Of a DNA stretch of 64,000 bases, positions 7,916 through 14,668 are shown piece after piece. Numbering within the stretch: position 1 is the stretch's first letter; every line of letters starts with the position of its first letter. The position numbers and the translations under genes are program-made. This stretch comes from Streptomyces liliifuscus (lineage in GTDB: Bacteria > Actinomycetota > Actinomycetes > Streptomycetales > Streptomycetaceae). The notes below the pieces were generated by a model. It was not told the DNA's origin and ran no database searches. It saw nothing but the letters and a program-made list of their open reading frames with translations. The stretch spans positions 9,858,001 to 9,922,000 of the forward strand of contig NZ_CP066831.1 of assembly GCF_016598615.1 (NCBI RefSeq), written 5' to 3'.

Positions 7916-8230
7916 ATGGCGGGACAACCGTTGCTCGTACGCGCGGGCACAACGGAGTTGTACATGGAGGCGGTGGGGGGCGGTGGACCTCAGACGGTGA
8001 GTCTGGGCCATGCCTTGGCCTTCGACGGGGTTCGCGAGTGCATTGAAGCCGTGGCCGAACAACTCGCTCAGGCATGGGAGCAAGTGAAGCCGTCCGAGGC
8101 GACCGTCGAGTTCGGGCTCTCGGTGACGGCCAAGGGTGGCAAGCTCACCGGGCTGATCGTGGAAGGGGGAGGGGCGGCCAGCCTGAATATCAGGCTGACC
8201 TGGAAGGCCCCGGAGCCTGACCATGGGTGA
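7916..8230 (+). CDS. CU044_2847/Trypco1-type small protein paired with a trypsin-like protease
   Basis: A 104-residue protein resembling the trypsin-co-occurring domain 1 (CU044_2847) family. The features are a hydrophobic N-terminal strand (PLLVRAG), a central helix (FDGVRECIEAVAEQLAQAWE) and a C-terminal pattern, KPSEATVEFGLSVTAKGGKL then LIVEGGGAASLNIRLTWK. This family is encoded beside trypsin-like proteases in predicted bacterial conflict and signalling modules. Its stop overlaps the protease start by eight bases, so the two are translationally coupled. The ATG at 7916 has a GA-rich stretch rather than a textbook ribosome site. Its biochemical function is unknown. Confidence 0.7.
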   Translation: MAGQPLLVRAGTTELYMEAVGGGGPQTVSLGHALAFDGVRECIEAVAEQLAQAWEQVKPSEATVEFGLSVTAKGGKLTGLIVEGGGAASLNIRLTWKAPEPDHG

Positions 8231-10070
8231 CCTCGACTGGCGCTCTTCGCGGCGTTTCATCGTGCGACTGGACACCCCGGACGGGCAGTCCTCCGACCAG
8301 CGGAACACGCTGGGCACCGGGTTCTTCGTCGCCTACGGCAAGGTGCTGACCTGCGCGCACGTGGTGTACGACGCCATGGCGGGCGGCCCGCTGGACAAGG
8401 TCCTCGTGGTGCCCGACCGGTCCCTGCGCTCCCAACCGGTGCTCGCTCGAGTGGTGGCCCGTACGGACCCGCCGACGAAGAGTGTGTTGTGGCCGATGCC
8501 CGACCTGGCGTTGCTGGAGCTGGAAGCCGACCTGCACCACGAGGTGCTGCGGCTCAGCCCGCAGCGGCGGCTCAGTGTCGACAGGCGGTATCAGGCATGG
8601 GGTTACGCGCCCCGGGCGGACGGCGAGACGCCCGAGGGGGCGTCGGTCTCCTTCCGCTTCGAGGGCCATGACGGCGACGGCTACCTACGGCTGGCGGCGG
8701 GGCAGGCCGCAGCGGGCCTGTCGGGTTCACCGCTGGTCGACGCCGCCCGGCCGGACGAGGTGCTCGGCGTGATCGCCGCTTCCCGGGATCCCCATGCCGA
8801 TCTGGGAGGCTGGGCCGTTCCCGTCTCCGCGCTGGAGGATCCCGGTCTGCCGAGACCGCAGTGGACGTCGGCCCCGGAGCCGAAGCCCCTGCCGAAGCCT
8901 CTGCGGGATGTTCTGTGGGAGAACTCCCAGTGGGATCAGGATCCCCCGTTGCCCGCGCCGGACAGTGCTCCCGTTCCGCGGGCCGTGGTGCTGCGCCGCT
9001 CGTACCGGCTCGGGGCAGCGTTCGCCCGGCTGGGGCGTATGGAGTTGCTCGCGCAGCGGTACGCGGCCGCCGACCAGGATTCCGCCGAGCGGGGCCGGTA
9101 CATCGCAAAGTACTACGGCGTCTGTGTGGACGCCTGTCGCTTCCTGACGGTCGTCGCCCCGCCGGGTGAACTCACGAACGAGGAGCGGGACAACGCCACG
9201 GCCGTCCGAATCGGCCACGCGGAGCGGATCGCCGCACAACTGCAGCGGGAACAGGGCGAGCGCGAGTCCGCGGAATTCGGCGCCAGGGCCGCGGCAGCCC
9301 TCCGGCTCGGTCTCAGGGCCGGGATCGCACCGGCGATGCTTCCCCACCTGCGACCGGAGCAGCGGGCCGAAAGTGCCAGGGGCTTGATGGCACTCGCCAC
9401 CGAGCTGAGGCTCCCGCAAATGCTGATCGACCGCGTCGAGGCCCTGACGGCCGGGGCCGACCAGGAAGCCGTACAGACTGAGGCCTTCGCGCTGGACGAC
9501 GAGGTCTCGCGCTGGTTCGAGGAACAGGCCCGTACCGGCCTCTGGATGCGGCTGTCCCTCTGTACCTTCTGGCGGTTGGCGTGGCGCGCCTGTCTTGCCG
9601 CGCTCGCGCGGTCGGAGCACATGGCGCCCGGACTGGCCGGCGGGCTGATGGGTCGGGCACGCGGGTACGGAACCTGGCTCGGACTCCCGGCGGCAAACCT
9701 CCCCGAGATCACCGGGGTCCGCCCTGAGGACGGCGCCCATGCCATGCACTATCTGCTCCACGAACTGCCGGATCCGATGGTCACCGTGGTGAAGGAGCGC
9801 TACGGCGAGGACGCCTGCGGTCTGCTGTGGATCTGCACTCGACTGGTGGGCTGGTTGATCTTTCCCGATGACGGGTTGCGCGCGTCCATCGCGGCGGGCA
9901 CCGCGAAGAAGTGCGTGTCGCTCGGCTTCCCGGACGACCTCCATCGGGAGGTCGTCTCATCCCTTGGCTCCGGGCAGGACTTCGGGGCGGTGAAGGATGC
10001 CGTCTGGAAGTTCAACCAGGAAGTGAACGGGTTCTACTTGGAGCACACGCCTCAAGCCAACCTCGCATAG
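8223..10070 (+). CDS. Trypsin-like serine protease with large C-terminal helical domain
   Basis: A 615-residue protein. The first 200 residues form a trypsin-fold protease: His46 in VLTCAHVV, Asp94 in PDLALLEL and Ser167 in GLSGSPL are the triad. There is no signal peptide or membrane segment, so it probably acts inside the cell. Residues of about 215-615 are mostly alpha-helical and rich in Arg and Glu, with no motif I recognise; related proteases carry effector-associated or VMAP-type domains here. The start overlaps the upstream Trypco1-type gene. Its 3' end overlaps the convergent sortase gene by 19 bases. Likely roles are sensor-triggered proteolysis in a conflict or signalling system. 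Confidence 0.75.
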   Translation: MGDLDWRSSRRFIVRLDTPDGQSSDQRNTLGTGFFVAYGKVLTCAHVVYDAMAGGPLDKVLVVPDRSLRSQPVLARVVARTDPPTKSVLWPMPDLALLELEADLHHEVLRLSPQRRLSVDRRYQAWGYAPRADGETPEGASVSFRFEGHDGDGYLRLAAGQAAAGLSGSPLVDAARPDEVLGVIAASRDPHADLGGWAVPVSALEDPGLPRPQWTSAPEPKPLPKPLRDVLWENSQWDQDPPLPAPDSAPVPRAVVLRRSYRLGAAFARLGRMELLAQRYAAADQDSAERGRYIAKYYGVCVDACRFLTVVAPPGELTNEERDNATAVRIGHAERIAAQLQREQGERESAEFGARAAAALRLGLRAGIAPAMLPHLRPEQRAESARGLMALATELRLPQMLIDRVEALTAGADQEAVQTEAFALDDEVSRWFEEQARTGLWMRLSLCTFWRLAWRACLAALARSEHMAPGLAGGLMGRARGYGTWLGLPAANLPEITGVRPEDGAHAMHYLLHELPDPMVTVVKERYGEDACGLLWICTRLVGWLIFPDDGLRASIAAGTAKKCVSLGFPDDLHREVVSSLGSGQDFGAVKDAVWKFNQEVNGFYLEHTPQANLA

Positions 10071-10687
10071 ACGATGAGGTTGTTCACCGGATGGCCCTGC
10101 GCGTCGAAATCGCCGTCGCAGGTGACCAGGCGTAGGGCGCGGTCCTTTGTCGGGCCGTAGACCTTCTCGGTGGGGAAGGTGTCCTTGCTGACGCTCTCGG
10201 TGGCCGTGACCGTGAAGTGTGCCGATTCGCCGCGGTCGTTGGTGACGGTGATGTCCGCACCCTTGGTGATCTTCTTGAGGTCGTGGAAGACGGCCTTGCC
10301 GAAGCGGGTGTCGTTGTGGCCGATGATCACGGCGGGACCGACCTCACCGGGCACGGAGCCGCCGATGTACCAGCCGGCGGTCATGCCCTTCTCGGGAGGA
10401 GGGACCTCGACGGTTCCGTCCTTGTTCCGACCGAGCTCCATCAGGGAACTGGTGATCCCGATCGAGGGGATGGCGACTTCGGTGGGGACGGCCGGCCGTG
10501 TGGCCTCCGGAGCGCCAGGCGAGGCGGTACCGGCGGCGGCAGGGGTGTTCGGGGACGCCGGGGTGGGCTTGTCGGGGGCCGACGAACAGCCGGTGAGCAC
10601 GGCGAGGACCACGGGTACGACGAGGGCGGCACGGGCAAGGGTCGGCAGGGTGCCGAAGCGCCGTACGGGATCGGGTGCAGGTGACAC
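10052..10687 (-). CDS. Class F sortase, lipoprotein type
   Basis: A 211-residue sortase. A lipoprotein signal (LAVLTGC, with lipobox Cys34) is followed by a Pro/Ala/Thr-rich linker and then the sortase barrel. Catalytic His124 is in IIGHND, Cys190 in LRLVTCDGDFD and Arg209 in VYARLA, the usual class F endings. The GTG start at 10687 is chosen because CTGGAG lies six bases ahead and the sequence upstream is not sortase-like. Class F sortases are actinobacterial and their substrates are poorly known. The next gene upstream on the strand encodes a small surface protein with a C-terminal membrane anchor, a candidate substrate, though a hairpin separates the two genes. Confidence 0.88.
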   Translation of the reverse strand: MSPAPDPVRRFGTLPTLARAALVVPVVLAVLTGCSSAPDKPTPASPNTPAAAGTASPGAPEATRPAVPTEVAIPSIGITSSLMELGRNKDGTVEVPPPEKGMTAGWYIGGSVPGEVGPAVIIGHNDTRFGKAVFHDLKKITKGADITVTNDRGESAHFTVTATESVSKDTFPTEKVYGPTKDRALRLVTCDGDFDAQGHPVNNLIVYARLA

Positions 10688-10744
10688 TACGGACTCCAGA
10701 GCAGAAGCAAGGGACTGAACGACCAACAGGACCGGGCGCATACG

Positions 10745-10778
10745 CGGTGGCGCCGCCCCGAGCAGGGCGGCGCCACCG
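10745..10778 (-). terminator. Hairpin between surface-protein and sortase genes
   Basis: A perfect 14-base stem (10745-10758 with 10765-10778) and six-base loop, 28 bases after the surface-protein stop on the minus strand. There is no T tract. It probably limits read-through into the sortase gene, which would then need its own promoter. Confidence 0.6.
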
Positions 10779-10805
10779 TTGTGCCCGGTCGGGCTGTGCC
10801 GGGTG

Positions 10806-11165
10806 TCAGCCGTTGTGGCGTCCGGCCGCGCGGCGGCGCAGGACGATCGTTCCGGCGCCCGCGAGCAGCAGAGCGCCGGTGGCCGAACCGACGAGGGCGG
10901 TGGTGTCGGTGTTTTCGGCCGGGGCCTCGCCCGCGGCGACGCCACCCTTCGGAAGGTCCTTGGCGGCCGCGGCCTTCCTGGCTTCGAGCTCCTTCGCCTT
11001 CTTGGCGTCCTCGGCCTTCTTCTCGGCCGCGGTCTTGTCTTCTCCCGTGACCGCGCTCGGCGTGGGGGTCGGGTCGTCGGCGACGGCCGCTCCGACCGGG
11101 ACGAGCATCGCGCCGGTCGCGACGGCGGTCAGAACGGCGAAACGCAGGGTGAGTTGGCGGGACAT
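10806..11165 (-). CDS. Small secreted surface-anchored protein
   Basis: A 119-residue protein. It has a Sec signal peptide (residues 1-29, ending GAAVA), a Pro/Thr segment, a charged Lys/Ala/Glu helix (EKKAEDAKKAKELEARK) that could be coiled coil, a short Gly/Ala linker, and a C-terminal hydrophobic helix (ALLLAGAGTIVL) followed by RRR. That layout is a cell-wall sorting signal, but I see no LPXTG or LAXTG; PAENTD just before the helix is the only candidate site. The ATG at 11165 has GGAG six bases ahead. A class F sortase follows and a two-component system precedes it on the same strand. Function unknown. Confidence 0.65.
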   Translation of the reverse strand: MSRQLTLRFAVLTAVATGAMLVPVGAAVADDPTPTPSAVTGEDKTAAEKKAEDAKKAKELEARKAAAAKDLPKGGVAAGEAPAENTDTTALVGSATGALLLAGAGTIVLRRRAAGRHNG

Positions 11166-11288
11166 GTATCGCTCCAGTTCCAGCCCGGCCTTGGTGGTAC
11201 CTGGTTGGCGAGCCGCACCAGGTTCCGGGCATGGCCCAACCCTCGCGCCCACTTGTGAAGAAGCTGTCAGAAGGTCATGGTCATCGCA

Positions 11289-13388
11289 TCAGGGCTGTCC
11301 AGGAGTCTCCTCGACCCCCTGAATTCCGCGGTCCTTCGCGGTCCGTTCCGGTCCCGTGGAGGCTGTCCCGTCCCGTGTGACCGGCAGCCACAGGGTGAAG
11401 ACCGAGCCCTCTCCCTCCGTGCTCACCACGCTCGCCGTGCCACCGTGGGCCTCGGCGAGCTTGAGGACGATCGCCAGGCCGAGGCCGCTGCCGCCGGTGC
11501 TCCGGTTGCGGGACTTCTCCGCCCGCCAGAAGCGGTCGAACACATGGGGGACATCGCCCGAGGGGATGCCGCTGCCGGTGTCGGCCACCTCAACGGCCAC
11601 CTCGTCCCCGGCGTCGGTGACGTACGAGCGCAGCGTCACCCTGCCACCGGACGGTGTGTGGCGTACGGCGTTGGAGACCAGGTTGCTCATGGCCTGCCGC
11701 AGCCGTACGGGGTCGGCGTCGAGCAGCGGAGGTCGAGGGGCCTCGGGCGGCGCCGCGGAGACCGCCAGCGTGACACCCGCGGTCTCGGCCAGACCCTGGT
11801 GTGCCGTGGCGACCTGGCCGAGCAGGTCGTCCACGCGTACCGGCTCCAGGTGCAGGCGCAGCGCGCCCACGTCGGCAGCGCCCAGGTCCTGGAGATCGTT
11901 GACGATGTGCTGGAGCTGTACCGCCTCCTCGTGCAGCGAGGAGACGAACGCCGGGTCCGGTTCGGCGAGACCGTCCTGTGCCGCTTCCAGCCAGCCACGG
12001 ATATTGCTCAGCGGGGTGCGCAGTTCATGGGCGACGTCGCTGACCATCACCTTGCGCTGCTCCTCCAGCCGCGCCCGGTGTGCGGCCATGTCGTTGAAGG
12101 CCGCCGCCAGCCGCCCGATCTCGTTGTCCGAGCCGACCGGTACGGGCGCCGAGTCCATGCCGTCCCGCATCCGCTGGGCGGCGCCGGTGAGCGCGTGCAA
12201 GGGGCGTACGAGCCGGGCTCCGGCGATCACCGAGGCGCCGACGGTGAGGGCGAGGACCAGGGCCGTGACCCCGGCGATGCGTGCGGTGTTGGCCGGGGAG
12301 AGATCGAAACCGGGCACGCCGGCGGCGGCGTCGGTGCTGTCGATGAACAGCAGCGCGGGCGCGGCGACATAGGACGTGAGCTGTTCACGGCGGGCGCTGC
12401 CGACGCAGGCGGCTATGGCCCGGTCTTGCTTGCTGTTGTGAGCCGCGGGCATGGGCCTGTCGTCGGCCGCCTTCTCCTTGGTCACTCTCGCCAGCGCCGC
12501 CTTCTCCTCGACCGCCTTCTGCTCCGCGGCCCGCTGCTGGGCGGCCGCCTCCTCCTTGGTGAGGCCGGTCGTGGGAAGCGCGACCGGCAGGGCGGTGTCC
12601 GTGCCGCCCGACCCGTATCCCCGGTCCCAGGAGAGGTCCAGGTTCAGTTTCACGCCCGTGCGGCCCTGCCGCTTCAGACAGGCGTCGGCCAGTTGGTTGA
12701 GCGCGCGCAGGGCCTTCTTCTCGGTCGGCGTGGGACCGGCCGCGTAGTTGGTCAGACACTTCAGTTCCATGGAGCGGTCGGTCTCACTGCTCACGAACTG
12801 GACGCGGGACCGCCCGCTCGGACTCTCGACGATGTCCGCGGCGATGCCCGCCGCACCGAGGCACTGCGCGCTGTCGGCGCTGGCCTTCCGCAGGAGCGTA
12901 CGTTCCTGCGCGGGCAGCAGGAACGGCCCCACCGCGCGTGGATCGACGCGGTCCGCGCCCGCGGAGGCGGTGTCGGGCACCAGCACGGTGTCGACGGACA
13001 GCGGGTCGACGACCGCCGAGGCCTGCGGTGGCAGCGGGGCGGGGGAGGAGGTGCCGTTCGAGTGGTCGGAGGAGTCGAAGAGCGGGCGCTTGTCCTGGGT
13101 GGTCAGCACGATCCGGCGCTGGGACCGCCCGGCCAGCTTGCGCACGGTGCCGTCGACGCCCTCCCAGCTCGGGTGGGTCGCCGCGTACCCCAGCAGGGTG
13201 TTGTAGATCTCGGCATCGGCGCTGAGGTTCTGCCCCTGTTCCTGGCGGATCGCGCCGGAGGTCGTCTGCACGGCGAGCCAGGCGGTCGCGGCCACCGAGC
13301 ACGAGGCCACCAGCGCCGACACGGTCAGCAGCCGCCCGAGCAGGCTCTTGCGGAGCGGCAGCCGCGCCCGCCCGTCACGACGACGCAC
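11289..13388 (-). CDS. Membrane sensor histidine kinase
   Basis: A 699-residue HAMP-containing kinase. TM1 lies near residues 18-40 and TM2 near 368-390. Between them is a 330-residue extracytoplasmic sensor containing four cysteines (in SAQCLGA, ELKCLTN, ADACLKR and IAACVGS), which suggests disulfides, plus a charged EEAAAQQRAAEQKAVEEK helix. Then come HAMP, the H-box DVAHELRTPLSN, the N-box NLVSNAVRH, G1 DTGSGIP and G2 GGSGLGLAI. It starts with GTG at 13388, overlapping the response-regulator gene by 14 bases, so the pair is coupled. The signal is unknown; the following genes suggest a cell-surface role. Confidence 0.92.
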   Translation of the reverse strand: MRRRDGRARLPLRKSLLGRLLTVSALVASCSVAATAWLAVQTTSGAIRQEQGQNLSADAEIYNTLLGYAATHPSWEGVDGTVRKLAGRSQRRIVLTTQDKRPLFDSSDHSNGTSSPAPLPPQASAVVDPLSVDTVLVPDTASAGADRVDPRAVGPFLLPAQERTLLRKASADSAQCLGAAGIAADIVESPSGRSRVQFVSSETDRSMELKCLTNYAAGPTPTEKKALRALNQLADACLKRQGRTGVKLNLDLSWDRGYGSGGTDTALPVALPTTGLTKEEAAAQQRAAEQKAVEEKAALARVTKEKAADDRPMPAAHNSKQDRAIAACVGSARREQLTSYVAAPALLFIDSTDAAAGVPGFDLSPANTARIAGVTALVLALTVGASVIAGARLVRPLHALTGAAQRMRDGMDSAPVPVGSDNEIGRLAAAFNDMAAHRARLEEQRKVMVSDVAHELRTPLSNIRGWLEAAQDGLAEPDPAFVSSLHEEAVQLQHIVNDLQDLGAADVGALRLHLEPVRVDDLLGQVATAHQGLAETAGVTLAVSAAPPEAPRPPLLDADPVRLRQAMSNLVSNAVRHTPSGGRVTLRSYVTDAGDEVAVEVADTGSGIPSGDVPHVFDRFWRAEKSRNRSTGGSGLGLAIVLKLAEAHGGTASVVSTEGEGSVFTLWLPVTRDGTASTGPERTAKDRGIQGVEETPGQP

Positions 13389-14148
13389 GGCGCACGCTCT
13401 TGGTGTTGGTCCTCGTACTGCTCCTCGCGGGATCCGTCAGCTTGTAGCCGACGCCGAAAACCGTGAGCAGCCGGTCCGGCCGCCGGGGGGCGCGCTCGAT
13501 CTTCTTGCGCAGATTCATGACGTGTACGTCGACGGTGCGGCCGCTGATGTACTTGTCGAAGCCGTGCAGTTCCTCCAGGAGCCGCTGCCGGGTGAAGACC
13601 CGGTCGGGCTCGGCCGCCATCGCGGCCAGAATGCGGAACTCGCCGGGCGTGCACACGACCGGCGTCCCCCCGACCGACACCTCGTGCCGATCCGGATCGA
13701 CTCTGAGCGTGCCCACCGACAGCGCCTTGTCCCCGGCGGCGCCGGGAGCGGGGTCGGCGGCGGGGGCGGACCCGTCCGAGCTCCGGTTGCGGCGCAGGAG
13801 CGTACGCACCCGGGCCACCAGCTCACGCGGACTGAACGGCTTGGTCACGTAGTCGTCGGCACCGAGGTCCAGGCCGAGCAGCAGATCGTCCTCGGTACTG
13901 CGGGCCGTCAGCATCATCACCAGCACCTCGCGGCCCTCGGCGCGCAGAATCCGTACCACGTCGAGGCCGTCGGCCCGGGGCATCATCACATCGAGGACGA
14001 GCAGGTCCGGTTCCCGGTGCCGAACCTGCTCAAGGGCCGTACGGCCGTCCCCCACCACCGTGACCGTGTGTCCCTCGTGCTCCAGATAACGGCGCACCAG
14101 TTCGGCCTGCTTCGTGTCGTCTTCGGCGACCATGATGTTTGCGCACAC
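13375..14148 (-). CDS. OmpR/PhoB-family response regulator
   Basis: A 257-residue regulator. The receiver domain (residues 1-120) has AEDD near residue 8, the phospho-acceptor Asp53 in LLVLDVMMP, Thr in MLTARS and the KPFSPREL lysine. A 30-residue Ala/Pro/Ser linker leads to a winged-helix domain ending GRTVDVHVMNLRKKIE then LLTVFGVGYKL. The GTG at 14148 lacks a clear ribosome site; an ATG five codons in is an alternative. It overlaps the kinase gene, its likely partner. A 500-base gap separates it from the divergent LuxR gene. Confidence 0.92.
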   Translation of the reverse strand: MCANIMVAEDDTKQAELVRRYLEHEGHTVTVVGDGRTALEQVRHREPDLLVLDVMMPRADGLDVVRILRAEGREVLVMMLTARSTEDDLLLGLDLGADDYVTKPFSPRELVARVRTLLRRNRSSDGSAPAADPAPGAAGDKALSVGTLRVDPDRHEVSVGGTPVVCTPGEFRILAAMAAEPDRVFTRQRLLEELHGFDKYISGRTVDVHVMNLRKKIERAPRRPDRLLTVFGVGYKLTDPARSSTRTNTKSVRRASS

Positions 14149-14189
14149 GCCGGAGAGCGTAACGAGCGTGGAGCCGGGGGCGGTGGTAA

Positions 14190-14465
14190 GTGACCTTTTC
14201 GGGCGGGGAGTTCAGGCCACCGCGGCGAAGCCGGACCGCTCCCGCGCGGTCGCGGCGACGCCCGCCGGGCGACGGTCGGACGTGCTTCCCGGGCGGCTTC
14301 CCGTACGTCCACACGCTCGCGTCGGCGGGACGGCCCGGGCCGGTCGCGTACGCCGTCGACGAGATGCCTGCCTCCACCAATCACGTCGGACCGGTCGCCG
14401 AGGAGACCGGCCCGACGGGGGAGCGGCCCAGGAATGAGCCGCGGGCCGTCACGCGCCCGGCCTGA
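14190..14465 (+). other. Doubtful ORF in the 14149-14668 intergenic gap
   Basis: The 500-base gap between the response regulator and the LuxR gene holds no recognised gene. One plus-strand frame (91 codons, stop at 14465) has strikingly high GC3 from about 14280 on, and reads CFPGGFPYVHTLASAG and then VDEMPASTNHVGPVAEE. It could be a small unannotated gene or a decayed fragment. No family is recognised and there is no convincing ribosome site. Otherwise I see nothing in this gap. Confidence 0.2.
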
Positions 14466-14668
14466 CCACGGCCGTCCCGCCGGCGGACGACCGTGCGGGC
14501 GCTGTCGGACGGGCACGGTCCTCGTACGAACCCACAGGACTCGGCGGCGGACGCCGCTGCCGCCCCGGAGAGACCACCGGCGCCCGTTTGGCGCGCACAT
14601 GCGCAGAAACCGCGGGATGCTGAGGGGGAGCGCTGCCCATGACCTGACGAACAGTGGTGGTGAGCGCC

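Noticed and set aside
11277..13466. A 729-codon plus-strand frame opposite the histidine kinase
   Set aside because: The minus-strand kinase has every catalytic box; the plus frame has no recognisable domain.
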